DNA of 64,000 bases from Serratia ureilytica (GCF_013375155.1 NZ_JABXOF010000011.1:124001-188000); one strand, 5' to 3'. Counted from the first letter of the stretch, positions 27,822 through 37,277 are shown. Notes: generated by a model from the sequence alone, not told the origin. Translations and numbers: made by a program.

Positions 27822-28421
27822 ATGCGCGCCGTTCCCTACGAGTGCCAGTGGGCGAGCCCGGAGATGGCCGCCGATCTGATCGCCGGCCGCGCGACGCTGG
27901 CGCAAGACGAGAATTGGGCGCGCAGCGGCGCCCGCGATCGGGCGGAGTACGTCGAGTGGGCCAACCACGTGTGCGGCATGGCCTGCCTGAAAATGGTGCT
28001 GAGCCACCGCGACGGCGCAGCGCCGCCGCTGCTGGAACTGGCGCGCCGCAGCCTGCCTTATGGCGCCTATGTGCGTGAGAACGAGCGGATAAAAGGACTG
28101 ATTTACGCGCCGTTCGTCGAGTATGTGCGCGAGCAGTTCGCGCTGCAGGCGGAGGTGAAGGTGGGGCTGGCGGCCGCCGATGTGCCGGCGCTGCTTCATG
28201 AATGCCGCTACTTTATCGCCTCGGTGCATCCCGCCATTCGCCGGCCCGAGAGCATACCGCCGCAGCGGGGCGGGCATCTGGTGTTGATCACCGCCGCCGA
28301 TGCGCAAAGCGTGACCTTCCATAATCCTTCGGGCGACAGCCCGGCGACGCGCGAGCGAGTACAGCTGTCACTCAACCGCTTCGCCCACTTCTTTGCCGGC
28401 CGCGGCATCGCCATCGCATAA
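27822..28421 (+). CDS. C39-like cysteine peptidase family protein
   Basis: This 199-residue protein shows a papain-like C39_2 arrangement: catalytic cysteine in HVCGMACLKM near residue 50, histidine in GGHLVLITAA and an asparagine in FHNPSG. It has no signal peptide or membrane segment, so unlike bacteriocin-processing C39 peptidases it is probably cytoplasmic and not part of an exporter. Substrate unknown. The start is four bases from the end of the ASCH gene with only a weak ribosome-binding site, which suggests translational coupling. Confidence 0.7.
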   Translation: MRAVPYECQWASPEMAADLIAGRATLAQDENWARSGARDRAEYVEWANHVCGMACLKMVLSHRDGAAPPLLELARRSLPYGAYVRENERIKGLIYAPFVEYVREQFALQAEVKVGLAAADVPALLHECRYFIASVHPAIRRPESIPPQRGGHLVLITAADAQSVTFHNPSGDSPATRERVQLSLNRFAHFFAGRGIAIA

Positions 28422-28454
28422 AAAAACGCGCTGTTTCTGATGAAAGCAGCGCGT
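28421..28454 (-). terminator. Terminator of yebV (minus strand)
   Basis: The stem ACGCGCTG/CAGCGCGT is followed on the minus strand by six T residues. Confidence 0.75.
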
Positions 28455-28476
28455 CGTCAACCTACTGGATATATTT

Positions 28477-28716
28477 TCATGCCACCCGCATCACCCAGGC
28501 GTCCGTCTGTCGATCGTAGTGTTGCTTGTACAGCAGCGACTGCTTGCCGTTGAGGATGGCCGGAATGCTGGTGTGTTCATCCCAGCCGTCGAGCTGCATG
28601 CACAGATCCGGATCGGACTTGCAGGGGATGCTCAGGGTGCCTGCACGGTCGGCGGTGGCGTGAAGATGCGCGTCATCGACCTCGAAGCTGCCAATTTTTA
28701 CGACGGTTTTGCTCAT
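28477..28716 (-). CDS. yebV: YebV family small protein
   Basis: This 79-residue protein matches E. coli YebV in the core motif IPCKSDPDLCMQLDGWD and in the ends (KIGSFEVDDAHLH, DAWVMRVA). Its function is unknown; E. coli yebV has been reported as stress-responsive. I took the ATG at 28716, which gives the YebV length and is preceded by AAGGAG. In E. coli yebV follows rsmF directly; here the seven-gene pilus operon lies between them. Confidence 0.8.
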   Translation of the reverse strand: MSKTVVKIGSFEVDDAHLHATADRAGTLSIPCKSDPDLCMQLDGWDEHTSIPAILNGKQSLLYKQHYDRQTDAWVMRVA

Positions 28717-28850
28717 GGGAACTCCTTGCTCAATGATGTGGTAGGAGGTTAGACCAGTAAGGTCATCGGTATGAGCATAGCCAAATGAGCAAAAAATGCC
28801 ACATAAAAAATACACTCTGGCAACATTCGGCCGGGCGGCTAGCGGCTGCG

Positions 28851-29786
28851 CTAGTAAGTCACGACATAGCTGACGTTATCCTGATAGGTGCCGACCGGCA
28901 CTTCGGTCTGCGCCGGATTGACGGCGGCGGTAAAGGGGATGCTTTGCGCCAGGCCAGTGCCGGTGCCGCTTTGCGCGTTGGTGCTGCTCCACACGGTGCT
29001 GGTATTGGGCAAATAGATCTGATACTGCAGGAAGTTGCTGGTGCCGCTGATCATTCGCCGCCAGCCGGTGATCGGATTGTTGCCGTTGGTGAAATAGGAG
29101 CTGTAAGACTGGGATTTGGTGCAGGTCAGCGTGATGCTTTGGTTGATCGGATTGAATTGCCCCACTAAGGCCATGCTGCCGAAGTTGACGTTGTTGGCGG
29201 TGTTGATCAGGCAACTCTTGGTGATGACCGCGGTGACGGTCACGGTGCTGGGTTGATTGGTGCCGTCCCACCAGATGCAAAGCCCTATCAGGCCCAGGCC
29301 GCAGATATGGTAGTTCCAAACCAGGTTGATGGTATCGGTATAGGTGCCGGCGCTGACGTTCGCGCCGACGACGGTTTTGATATACACCGGAAAGTTGACG
29401 TTGGAAGAGATCAGGATCAGCGACAGCAGATTCAGCGAGCTGTAATCGATGGTCTGGCCGACGCTATACGGATACTGGTAGTTCGAATCCGGGTAGATCA
29501 AATAAGAAATTTTATCGCCTGAGCCGTTGCCATTCAGCAGAGCCATGTTGTTGGTGGTGGAAGCGATCTTGACCGTGACGGTGTTTTGCGTCAGCAAATT
29601 GAGCCCGAGCCCGGTGCAGTTCAGCCCCGCAGTGCCTTGGGCGCTTATCTGGCCGTTGTAGACGGCGAAGGAGTTGCTGCTGGGCAGGGTAACCGTGCCG
29701 TTGGTGGTGGCGCAGTCCGCCAGCGCGCGTTGTCCACACATCAACAGCAGCGCCGCCAAAAAGATTTTCACTTGCCGAGACATCAT
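28851..29786 (-). CDS. csuE: Csu-like pilus tip adhesin (spore coat U domains)
   Basis: This 311-residue secreted protein has a signal peptide (cleavage near RALADC) and two domains. The first (about residues 25-175) is a divergent, hydrophobic adhesin domain; the second (about 180-311) is a spore coat protein U pilin domain with the SCLINTANNVNFGSM motif and a C-terminal strand (TYQDNVSYVVTY). Two-domain tip subunits of this form are CsuE of archaic chaperone-usher pili, which bind plastic and other hydrophobic surfaces through hydrophobic finger loops. It is the last gene of the operon. A small CTAGCG/CGCTAG hairpin overlaps its stop. Confidence 0.82.
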   Translation of the reverse strand: MMSRQVKIFLAALLLMCGQRALADCATTNGTVTLPSSNSFAVYNGQISAQGTAGLNCTGLGLNLLTQNTVTVKIASTTNNMALLNGNGSGDKISYLIYPDSNYQYPYSVGQTIDYSSLNLLSLILISSNVNFPVYIKTVVGANVSAGTYTDTINLVWNYHICGLGLIGLCIWWDGTNQPSTVTVTAVITKSCLINTANNVNFGSMALVGQFNPINQSITLTCTKSQSYSSYFTNGNNPITGWRRMISGTSNFLQYQIYLPNTSTVWSSTNAQSGTGTGLAQSIPFTAAVNPAQTEVPVGTYQDNVSYVVTY

Positions 29787-29802
29787 TCTTCTTCTCCGTG
29801 TG

Positions 29803-32283
29803 TTACTGGCAGACGAGAGGGCCGACGCGTTGCAGCCCCTGCGGGTTGGCCAGGCTGAAACTGACCTGGCACGGCGGGCCGCCGTCGGCCGGGATTACGC
29901 TTAATCGGTTGTATTGCTGCACCGGATCGATATAGGTCATGCCATCCCACCCGACGTAGCTTTGTTGATTGCCGCCGAGCACCGCCACCTGGCTGCCGTT
30001 GGCCAGCGGTTTGCCTTGCGCATCGACCAGCTCCACGTCGGCGGCGGACAGGCGCTGGACGGGGAATTCGACCAGGTAGCCGCTGTGATCGCGGATGGCG
30101 ACGGTTTTTTCGACCGCCGGCAGGTTAACGTCCGCCGGTAAATTGAGCGGGTCGATTTGGAACTTGGCGTGGTAATACGAGGTGACGGTGGGCACCAGCA
30201 GATAACCTTTGTCGTTGGTGACGCCGATGCGCTGGTTCTCGTAGCTGACCGGAATGCCGGCGTAGCCGTCGGTCGATACCAGCGCGAAGGCATCGTTGAT
30301 GGTGTTGGTGGCATAAACGCCGCCGTTCATCGCCACCAGAGAACCGCTGACTTCGCCCCAGCGGGTGTAGTCGTTACGGTTGCCATACAGCCCGGCGCGG
30401 GTTTCCAACAGCGAGGTGCGCCAGGTCACATCCGCCTGACGATAATCGCTGTTGCTGCCCTGGCCGCCGGCATAGGCCAGATTCCAACCGAAACCGCCGT
30501 CGGTCGGCGCGGCGCGGCTGTAAGCCACGCGTTCGCTCCAGCGGTTGCCGGCGTCGCGGGCGGTGCTGACGTTGGCGGTGCCCCAGGTATCGAACGGAAT
30601 GCTGATCTGCAGCTGAGAGCTGTAACCGTCACCGCCAATCTCGCGGTTTGCCGAGGCGTACAGGCTGATGTTGCGCCACAGCGTCAGGCTGTACGACAGG
30701 TTGACCAGGCGAGTGCGCTGGCCGATGGCGTCGCGCACGTCGAAATAACCGGCGCCCAGGCTGCCGAAGCGGCTCAGGCCGATGCTGCCGGTCAGCTGAT
30801 CGGTGCGGCGGCTCAGCCGATAGCTGCTCTTATAGGTGGAAAGATCGCCAAAGTCCGCGCTGCGCAGCACCCGTTGAGCGTTGAGGCTGAAATACTGATT
30901 GCTGTAGGTGTAGCTCAGGCTGGTTTGATCGCCGTGGCGGCCGGCGTACTGATAGACCGGACCGGCATCCGGTTGCTGCACCGGTTGGCCGGTGACCGGA
31001 TCGTAATACCGCGGCGTGACCGGAGGGGCGTTGAAAGCGTCGCGGCCCGCCTGGCTGTAGCTGTAGGAGGCGTTGAGCACCCCTAACTGCCCGATGCGCA
31101 TGCCGGCGCCGGCGCCGGTGACCGCCAACTCCGCCGCACCTTCCGCCCGCCCTTCGATCGTGAGCCAGTCCGTGACGCCGTAACGCCCGCTGCCGCTGGC
31201 CACCCACTGGCCGTAGTCCGCGGATCGGTAACCGTAGTTTTGGCGCAGCGCGCCTGCCGACAGGCTGAAATCGCTCAACCCGGCCTGCAGCAGCGAACTG
31301 GCGACATAGAACGGCACCGTCGTGCTGATCTGGCGGCCGAGCGCATCGGTCGTCACCACCGTCGCCTGACCGGCGCCGTTGATGTAGGGCACGGTATTCA
31401 GGGTGAACGGGCCGGGATTCACGTTGGCGGAGGTGTTTTTATAGCTGTTGATGTACAGATCGACGCTGCTCGGCACGGCGGCCTGGCCGGAGAACTGCGG
31501 CAGCGGGTAGGTAATGAGATCCGGCCGCGTGGCGAAATTACGCGCTACCTGCAGACCGCCGACGCGCACCGAACTGGTCCAGGGCAGCGAGCCGGTCGTG
31601 AGATCGCCGGCGGTGTAGCTGAGCATGGTGTCGTCGTCGCTGTAGCGCCAACTGCTGTCGTAGCGGATATAGCGATTGTTCTGCTGCGCGGCGGTCTCGC
31701 CGTTGAAGCTGCTGCGGAAAATGCCGGTGTTGGCGATAACGCCGAAGCCGTCGAACAGGCGCTGTTCGCTCCAGGCGGAAAAATAGCCCGGATTGCCGCG
31801 CCCGCCGCTTTGGCTGACGTAGGCGTCGTAATTCAGCAAGAAGCCCAGGCTGCTTTGCGCCGGCAGCCGCTGCTCCGGGTTGGCGTCACCGAGGGTTTGC
31901 CTGGGGAGCCAATCGTTGGGCACCGAGATCAGCAACTGCTGCGTTTCGCCGCTGTAGGTGACGTCGACCTTATCCAGTTGATCGACGGCGATCTCTTTCA
32001 CCTGTTTGTCCGTCACCGGCAGGCCGGCATCGATCAGCTGCTGAGGCGTTAAATAGTAATGGCCGCCGCGGTAGGCGACCGGCACGACTTTGCCGGTCGG
32101 GCGGCCGTTCACCACCGGCTCCAGATACAGCGTGGTATCCGGCATGCTGACGGCGCGGGGCGGCGGTGGCAAATCGTCGGCGGCGGCAGGCGGCGGGCAC
32201 AGTTCTAGCGCCATACAGAGTACGGCCAGGGCCAGCGGCTTGAGCTGCATGCCGCGTGAGGGCGATGGCGACATCCGCATCAC
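29803..32283 (-). CDS. csuD: Archaic (Csu-type) outer-membrane usher
   Basis: This 826-residue protein is a fimbrial usher. After a signal peptide it has an N-terminal domain (TLYLEPVVNGRPTGKVVPVA), a 24-stranded barrel with an internal plug (about residues 230-320; FTLNTVPYINGAGQATVV) and C-terminal domains including YVGWDGMTYID. The short N-terminal domain and overall length fit the archaic sigma-type ushers of Csu pili rather than type 1 ushers. It threads subunits delivered by the chaperone through the outer membrane. Translation may begin at GTG 32283 or ATG 32280, 13 bases after the chaperone gene. Confidence 0.9.
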   Translation of the reverse strand: MMRMSPSPSRGMQLKPLALAVLCMALELCPPPAAADDLPPPPRAVSMPDTTLYLEPVVNGRPTGKVVPVAYRGGHYYLTPQQLIDAGLPVTDKQVKEIAVDQLDKVDVTYSGETQQLLISVPNDWLPRQTLGDANPEQRLPAQSSLGFLLNYDAYVSQSGGRGNPGYFSAWSEQRLFDGFGVIANTGIFRSSFNGETAAQQNNRYIRYDSSWRYSDDDTMLSYTAGDLTTGSLPWTSSVRVGGLQVARNFATRPDLITYPLPQFSGQAAVPSSVDLYINSYKNTSANVNPGPFTLNTVPYINGAGQATVVTTDALGRQISTTVPFYVASSLLQAGLSDFSLSAGALRQNYGYRSADYGQWVASGSGRYGVTDWLTIEGRAEGAAELAVTGAGAGMRIGQLGVLNASYSYSQAGRDAFNAPPVTPRYYDPVTGQPVQQPDAGPVYQYAGRHGDQTSLSYTYSNQYFSLNAQRVLRSADFGDLSTYKSSYRLSRRTDQLTGSIGLSRFGSLGAGYFDVRDAIGQRTRLVNLSYSLTLWRNISLYASANREIGGDGYSSQLQISIPFDTWGTANVSTARDAGNRWSERVAYSRAAPTDGGFGWNLAYAGGQGSNSDYRQADVTWRTSLLETRAGLYGNRNDYTRWGEVSGSLVAMNGGVYATNTINDAFALVSTDGYAGIPVSYENQRIGVTNDKGYLLVPTVTSYYHAKFQIDPLNLPADVNLPAVEKTVAIRDHSGYLVEFPVQRLSAADVELVDAQGKPLANGSQVAVLGGNQQSYVGWDGMTYIDPVQQYNRLSVIPADGGPPCQVSFSLANPQGLQRVGPLVCQ

Positions 32284-32296
32284 CTGCGCCTCGGGC

Positions 32297-33064
32297 TCAG
32301 TAAGACGGGAGGGTTACGGGCTGTTTATTGTCGTTGACCATCGCCTGCAGCTTGCCGGCGGCAAAACTGCCCGACGGCGGCAGGGCGAAACGCATTTGCG
32401 AACCCGGCAGCACATAGCCCAGCAGCCCGTTGTTGAGCGGCTTGCCCTGAATGCTGACCTGCGACAGGCGAGCATGCACGATGCCGTCATTGCGCACGTC
32501 GAGCCAGCGCTGGCTGTTTTGTTGCAGCAGCCGGTAGCTGAGCTTCGGCTGGTTGGCGGTGGCGTAGTCGCGCGGGTGTTCGAAGTCTTGCTTGGTCCAG
32601 ACGCCTTTGCCGCTGACGAACAGCGGCACCGAATAACGCATCTGGAATTTCAGCCCCATCTGCGCGCCTTTGTCGGGCGCTGCGCCATCTTTATCTTTGA
32701 TCGGCACTTCATCGACCAGGATGCGGTAAGCCCGCTCTTGTCCGGCGGCGGCCGGCGTCTGCTTGATCAGGCGAATCAGTTGGCGTTTGCCGGGGAGAAT
32801 GGTGGCGACCGGCGGGCTGGCGAGCACCTCGCTCTGGTTGCGGTAATCGTCCTTACCGCCGGTTTGTTGCCAGCCCAGCACGCGAATTTGCATGTAAACC
32901 GGCTTGCTGTCGCGGTTTTCCAGCCACAGGGCCGTCGCCTGCTGGTTGTCTTCAATAACCGGATCGATGGGCCAAATCAGAATGGAGGCGGCGGCGAAGG
33001 CCTGCGGCTGGCCGGCTAACAACAATCCTGCCAGCAGAGGCAGGCGAAGCAGAGTAGTACGCAT
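32297..33064 (-). CDS. csuC: Archaic pilus periplasmic chaperone
   Basis: This 255-residue protein has a signal peptide (cleavage near QAFAAAS) and two immunoglobulin-like domains of the PapD type. Family marks include ILIWPIDPVIEDNQQATALWLENRD at the N-terminus and the LPGKRQLIRLIKQ strand with the basic residues that anchor subunit C-termini. The long, proline-bearing N-terminal region fits the archaic class. It folds and caps the pilin subunits encoded upstream before handing them to the usher. Confidence 0.9.
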   Translation of the reverse strand: MRTTLLRLPLLAGLLLAGQPQAFAAASILIWPIDPVIEDNQQATALWLENRDSKPVYMQIRVLGWQQTGGKDDYRNQSEVLASPPVATILPGKRQLIRLIKQTPAAAGQERAYRILVDEVPIKDKDGAAPDKGAQMGLKFQMRYSVPLFVSGKGVWTKQDFEHPRDYATANQPKLSYRLLQQNSQRWLDVRNDGIVHARLSQVSIQGKPLNNGLLGYVLPGSQMRFALPPSGSFAAGKLQAMVNDNKQPVTLPSY

Positions 33065-33084
33065 AATGTGATCCTTTTAAAAGC

Positions 33085-33624
33085 TCAATAACTCACCGTC
33101 ACTAAGACCGTATCGTTGTAGGTGCCGCTGGTGGGCAAGGTGCTGCTCGCCATTAAACTGGCGTAGATTTTTATTTCCTGCGTACTGCCGGTGGAGGAGA
33201 CGGTTTGGGCGGCGCCGCCGTTGCCGCCGTCTCCCCACAAAACGGCGTAGTTGGCATCCTGGTAGAGCTGGTAAATCAGCGTTTCCGAGGTGACCGAGTT
33301 CAACAGCTTGCGTCCGCCGGCGATGGAGCCGGTCACGTTATTGCCGACGTTCAATCCCAGGGTGACGCTGAGCCCGGGGTTGCAGCGGATAAGGATTGAG
33401 CCGGCGCCGGCGCTCGAGACAATTTTTATCGGGCTGCTTAAAGACGCCACCTGGCCGAAGCTCATGCTGCCGAACGAGGTAACGTTGGTGACGCCGCTGC
33501 CGAGCACGCAGCCTTTGATGATCGAAGCATTGACCGTGAAGCCCTGGCTGACGGTATCGGCATGTGCCGCCGGAGCGCCAAACAGCGCCGTCAGCAGCAG
33601 GGTGCGCAGCGTTCCGTTAATCAC
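33085..33624 (-). CDS. Csu-like minor pilin (spore coat U domain), CsuB position
   Basis: This protein of about 179 residues has a signal peptide (cleavage near AHADTV) and one spore coat U pilin domain with the N-terminal donor-strand-like segment GFTVNASIIKGCVLGSG and a C-terminal strand DTVLVTVSY. Translation starts at GTG 33624 in a GTGA overlap with the upstream gene, or at TTG one codon earlier. By position, just before the chaperone, it corresponds to CsuB, a minor shaft or adaptor subunit. Confidence 0.8.
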   Translation of the reverse strand: MINGTLRTLLLTALFGAPAAHADTVSQGFTVNASIIKGCVLGSGVTNVTSFGSMSFGQVASLSSPIKIVSSAGAGSILIRCNPGLSVTLGLNVGNNVTGSIAGGRKLLNSVTSETLIYQLYQDANYAVLWGDGGNGGAAQTVSSTGSTQEIKIYASLMASSTLPTSGTYNDTVLVTVSY

Positions 33625-34124
33625 CAATTTATCGTCACCTGTACCGTGTCCGTATAAGTGCCCGTCGCCGGCGTCGCCTGCACCGGAATCATGCCGTACA
33701 CCGGCAGCCAGACGCTTTGACCGGTGGCGGTCTGCGTCACGCCGGTGACGTTATCCCAGACGGTGGCGTAGCTGGCGCTGGTATACAGGTTGTAGTTCAC
33801 GCGGGCGCCCGCCGCGCTTTGCAGATAGCGCGAAGCGGTATTGCCGCTCTGTCCGCCGCTGAGCAGCACCGTGTAACTGGTGCCGTTGTTGCAGTTGATC
33901 TGCAGTGCACCGGCGTTCGCCTGGCCGGTCACTTTTATTGCCGTATTGAGGAAGTAAACCGTGCCGAAGTTAAAGGTGCCGAACGTGGTGTTGCCGCCGC
34001 TGGTGGTGCCTGCGACACAGGATTTGACCAAGGTGGCGCTGACGCCGACCGTCGCAGTGCTGACGTCGGCGCGGCAAGCGCCTGCCAACGACAGCAGCAT
34101 GCAGGTGACGGCCAGGCGCGTCAT
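33621..34124 (-). CDS. Csu-like minor pilin (spore coat U domain), CsuA position
   Basis: This 167-residue protein has a signal peptide (ending near ACRADVS) and a spore coat U domain with the paired cysteines (KSCVAGTTSG and INCNNG) and a C-terminal strand DTVQVTINW. It starts two bases after the major pilin gene stop. By order it matches CsuA. It probably joins the tip complex to the shaft, but that is inferred from position. Confidence 0.8.
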   Translation of the reverse strand: MTRLAVTCMLLSLAGACRADVSTATVGVSATLVKSCVAGTTSGGNTTFGTFNFGTVYFLNTAIKVTGQANAGALQINCNNGTSYTVLLSGGQSGNTASRYLQSAAGARVNYNLYTSASYATVWDNVTGVTQTATGQSVWLPVYGMIPVQATPATGTYTDTVQVTINW

Positions 34125-34126
34125 GC

Positions 34127-34666
34127 TTACCAGGTGACGGTCATGGTGACGGTATCGCTGTACGCGCCTGCCGCCGGGGTGGTGCCCGCGGCGGGCACCA
34201 GACCATAGACGATCAACGGGACCGCCGAGCCGGTGCCGGTGCCGGTCAGCACACCGGTGGTGCTGTTCCACGGCACGGCGTGGGCGCTGTCCTGGTAGAG
34301 GTTATAGCTGATGTAAGCGGGCACGCTGCTGGCCATGCGCCGCTGGCTGCCGGAGGCGTTGAGGCCGTTGTCCAGCGCCACGGTGTAGTTGGTGCCGGTG
34401 GTGCAGTTCAGCCCCAAGGTGCCGGTGCCGCCGCTGCCGGTGGCGCTGGCGGTGATGACGTTAGCCAGCGACGAGTAGGTGCCGAAGCTGATGGAGCCGA
34501 AGTTGTTGGTGGTGCCGGAGCTGTTGCCGCCGGTAACGACGCAGCCGGCGCCGATGGTTAAAGTGACGCCCAGCGTGCCCTGAATGGTGCCCGCCGCAAA
34601 GGCGGCGCCAGAGGTGCACAGCAGAACCGCTGCCGAGGTTAATGCCGCCAGAGTCTTTTTCATCAT
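34127..34666 (-). CDS. Csu-like major pilin, copy 2
   Basis: This 179-residue secreted pilin has a signal peptide (ending near AAFAAGT), a spore coat U domain with cysteines in GAGCVVTGGN and GLNCTTGTNY, and a glycine/threonine-rich composition. It is almost identical in its last two thirds to the copy 270 bp upstream, and the two are equally long. It corresponds to CsuA/B, the main shaft subunit. ATG at 34666 or 34663 follows CAAGGAACC. A stretch resembling the promoter region of copy 1 lies upstream, so it may have its own promoter. Confidence 0.85.
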   Translation of the reverse strand: MMKKTLAALTSAAVLLCTSGAAFAAGTIQGTLGVTLTIGAGCVVTGGNSSGTTNNFGSISFGTYSSLANVITASATGSGGTGTLGLNCTTGTNYTVALDNGLNASGSQRRMASSVPAYISYNLYQDSAHAVPWNSTTGVLTGTGTGSAVPLIVYGLVPAAGTTPAAGAYSDTVTMTVTW

Positions 34667-34936
34667 GGTTCCTTGCCGTAGTAGAGAAGCCTGCCAAAAA
34701 GCCCGAAAAATGAGTCAAATGCATTAATCTATTTACAGATTAATTAATAGAATAAGAACGGGGGAATGTCTTGCCGAAAGATTAAAAACTTTATTTATTT
34801 TTAAGCGAGATCGCAGGTTGAGTGCAGCGTAAACACATCAGGGGGAATCGTGTTTGAGATAATGAGATGGCGGATGGGAATATTATTATATTAATGAATG
34901 ACGGAGCGCCGTGGTGGCGCCCCGTGTCGGCAGGCA

Positions 34937-35476
34937 TCACCAGGTCACGGTCATGGTGACGGTATCGTTGTACACGCCGGCGGCCGGGGTGGTGCCCGCG
35001 GCGGGCACCAGACCGTAGACGATCAGCGGGACCGCCGAGCCGGTGCCGGTGCCGGTCAGCACGCCGGTGGTGCTGTTCCACGGCACGGCGTGGGCGCTGT
35101 CCTGGTAGAGGTTATAGCTGATGTAGGCGGGCACGCCGCTGGCCATGCGCCGCTGGCTGCCGGAGGCGTTGAGGCCGTTGTCCAGCGCCACGGTGTAGTT
35201 GGTGCCGGTGGTGCAGTTCAGCCCCAAGGTGCCGGTGCCGCCGCTGCCGGTGGCGCTGGCGGTGATGACGTTAGCCAGCGACGAGTAGGTGCCGAAACTG
35301 ATGGAACCAAAGTCGTTGGTGGTGCCGGAACTGTTGCCGCCGGTGACCACGCACCCGGCGCCGATGGTCATTGTCACGCCCACCGTGCCCTGAATGGTGC
35401 CCGCTGCGTTGGCTGCGCCACTGATGCACAGCAGAGGTGTTAACGAGAGCAAAACCAGCAGAGTTTTTTTCATCAT
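34937..35476 (-). CDS. Csu-like major pilin, copy 1
   Basis: This 179-residue secreted pilin is the first gene of the pilus operon. It has a signal peptide (ending near AANAAGT) and the same domain as copy 2; differences are concentrated in the signal peptide and a few core positions (LGVTLTIG against VGVTMTIG). ATG at 35476 or 35473 follows CAAGGAATC. Having two near-identical major subunits could allow mixed shafts or differential expression. Confidence 0.85.
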   Translation of the reverse strand: MMKKTLLVLLSLTPLLCISGAANAAGTIQGTVGVTMTIGAGCVVTGGNSSGTTNDFGSISFGTYSSLANVITASATGSGGTGTLGLNCTTGTNYTVALDNGLNASGSQRRMASGVPAYISYNLYQDSAHAVPWNSTTGVLTGTGTGSAVPLIVYGLVPAAGTTPAAGVYNDTVTMTVTW

Positions 35477-35738
35477 GATTCCTTGCCATGTCAGAGAAAG
35501 TCCGCAAAAACGCCACCCAGAGCTGAGTTGCACGCATTTATTTACTTACATTTAAATTAATAGGATAAGAACGTGAAATTGTCTTTATCAAAGGTCAAAA
35601 CTTTTTAATTGGCACAGGGCAAGCGTGCGCGGGTGAAATAACGTGATGGTGAAATGATTAGAATAATAACGAATGGTGATGGGAATATTGTTATCTTTAT
35701 TTATCGCCGGGGAAAGCGGCTCCCCGGCGCCAGGGCGA

Positions 35739-37175
35739 TTACAGGTGAAAATCCAGCGCGCCGTCGCGCACCAGCTCGCGCGGCAGGTTGTTCTTGATGC
35801 GGCTGCCGATGCGTTTGGCGATGCCCAGCGGTTGCCCCTGATAGGTGACGATGCACTCGTCGCCCGCCGGCGGCTGCTCAGGGTAGAGATCGCGGCCGTG
35901 ATACCACTCCTGGGCCAGCGCGGCGTCCAGCTCGAAATGCTGTTTGCCGTCGGCGCCCGCGAGAGCGATCGCCGCTTCGTGCTGCCAACGGAAACCTTTC
36001 GGGAAGCGCTCCGCCAGCTTGAGGCCGATACGCGAGAAGCGCACTTTGCCGAACAGCGGCTCCAGCTCGGCCGGGAAGAGCCAGATTTCCTTGTCGCGCT
36101 CCCACAGCCGGCTGTCATCGCCCCAGGTTAAGCCGGATGCCGCGGCGGCTTGGGCGACCAGCGCCGCCTCTTTGCCGGACAGCGGGCTGAACGGGAATTT
36201 ACCGACTTTATAGGTCGGCTTCGCCAACGGCGCCACGGCGTGTTTTTTACGCAGGCGGGCGACGAAAAAACCTTCGCTGTCGTAAATCTGCGGGAAGACG
36301 TGCAGGAAGCCCTCGGCGGTCAACGCCTTGTCGGCGCCGGGGAACAGCTCACCCAGCGGCTCGACGCTGACCGCGTCGCCATAGGTGTCCAGCAGCCAGC
36401 GCACCACCTGCTGATTTTCCTGCGCATTGAGGGTGCAGGTGGAATAAACCATCACGCCGCCCGGCGCCAGCGCATGAAACGCGCTGTCGATCAGCTCGCG
36501 CTGGGTGGCGGCGATCTCGGCGACGCTTTCCGGCGACCAGTTGCTCATGGCGTCCGGATCTTTGCGCACCACGCCTTCGCCGGAGCAGGGGGCGTCGAGC
36601 AGAATGGCGTCAAAACTCTCCGGCAGCGCGGCGCCGAACACCCGGCCATCGAAGTGGGTCAGCGCCGTATTCTTCACGCCGCACCGGCTGATATTGGCGT
36701 GCAGCACTTTCACCCGGCTGGCGGAGTATTCGTTGGCGACGATGCCGCCCTGATTATCCATCAACGCGGCTATCTGGGTGGTTTTGGAGCCCGGCGCGGC
36801 CGCCACGTCCAACACCCGATGGGGCGCTGCGCCGCCGGCGAACAACGCGCTGACCGGCAGCATCGAGCTGGCCTCCTGAATGTAGAACAGGCCGCTCAAA
36901 TGTTCGGCGGCGCTGCCCAATCGCAGCTCTTCATCGTCGCGCTCGATCCAGAAACCTTCCGCGCACCAGGGAATGGGTTCCAATCGCCAGTCGTAGTCCC
37001 GCACCAGCGCCAGGAAGTCGGTGACGCTGATTTTCAGCGTGTTGACGCGCAGGCTGCGGCGCAGCGGGCGCTGGCAAGCGGCGATAAAATCGTCCATCGC
37101 CAGCTCGGCGGGCATGATGGCGCGGGTGGCGTCGAGGAAAGCGGGGGGCAGAAAAACGGCGGTGGATTTGGCCAC
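35739..37175 (-). CDS. rsmF: 16S rRNA (cytosine(1407)-C(5))-methyltransferase RsmF
   Basis: This enzyme of about 478 residues methylates C1407 in 16S rRNA using S-adenosylmethionine. The catalytic motifs are DAPCSGEG and STCTLN, each with a cysteine; the SAM site is [16 protein letters not shown]. The C-terminal PUA-like part ([20 protein letters not shown]) matches E. coli YebU/RsmF. I chose the GTG at 37175 because the product then aligns with the E. coli N-terminus; the open frame extends 25 codons further without support. Confidence 0.93.
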   Translation of the reverse strand: MAKSTAVFLPPAFLDATRAIMPAELAMDDFIAACQRPLRRSLRVNTLKISVTDFLALVRDYDWRLEPIPWCAEGFWIERDDEELRLGSAAEHLSGLFYIQEASSMLPVSALFAGGAAPHRVLDVAAAPGSKTTQIAALMDNQGGIVANEYSASRVKVLHANISRCGVKNTALTHFDGRVFGAALPESFDAILLDAPCSGEGVVRKDPDAMSNWSPESVAEIAATQRELIDSAFHALAPGGVMVYSTCTLNAQENQQVVRWLLDTYGDAVSVEPLGELFPGADKALTAEGFLHVFPQIYDSEGFFVARLRKKHAVAPLAKPTYKVGKFPFSPLSGKEAALVAQAAAASGLTWGDDSRLWERDKEIWLFPAELEPLFGKVRFSRIGLKLAERFPKGFRWQHEAAIALAGADGKQHFELDAALAQEWYHGRDLYPEQPPAGDECIVTYQGQPLGIAKRIGSRIKNNLPRELVRDGALDFHL

Positions 37176-37230
37176 GGGGCGAACTCTCAGGGTGCAATAA
37201 AGACAAGGGCGAGAGTTTATCACAAAGCGG

Positions 37231-37262
37231 AAAAAAACAGGGCCCGGCATTGCCGGGCCCTG
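37231..37262 (-). terminator. Terminator of the letAB operon
   Basis: The 12-bp arms CAGGGCCCGGCA/TGCCGGGCCCTG are almost contiguous and are followed on the minus strand by seven T residues. It separates letB from rsmF. Confidence 0.85.
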
Positions 37263-37277
37263 AGGGAAACGCGAAAG

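Larger units (their letters stand above)
34127..35580 (-). repeat. Tandem duplication of the major pilin unit
   Basis: Two direct copies lie 810 bp apart: 34127-34666 with its upstream region to about 34790, and 34937-35476 with its upstream region to about 35600. The coding parts are nearly identical over their last 430 bp. The upstream parts share AATAGRATAAGAACG at almost the same distance from the start (94 and 97 bp), showing that the promoter region was duplicated too, with more divergence. Confidence 0.85.

Noticed and set aside
34127-35580. CRISPR or phase-variable repeat suggested by the repeated DNA
   Set aside because: There are only two long copies of a whole gene unit, not short spaced repeats or inverted switch ends.
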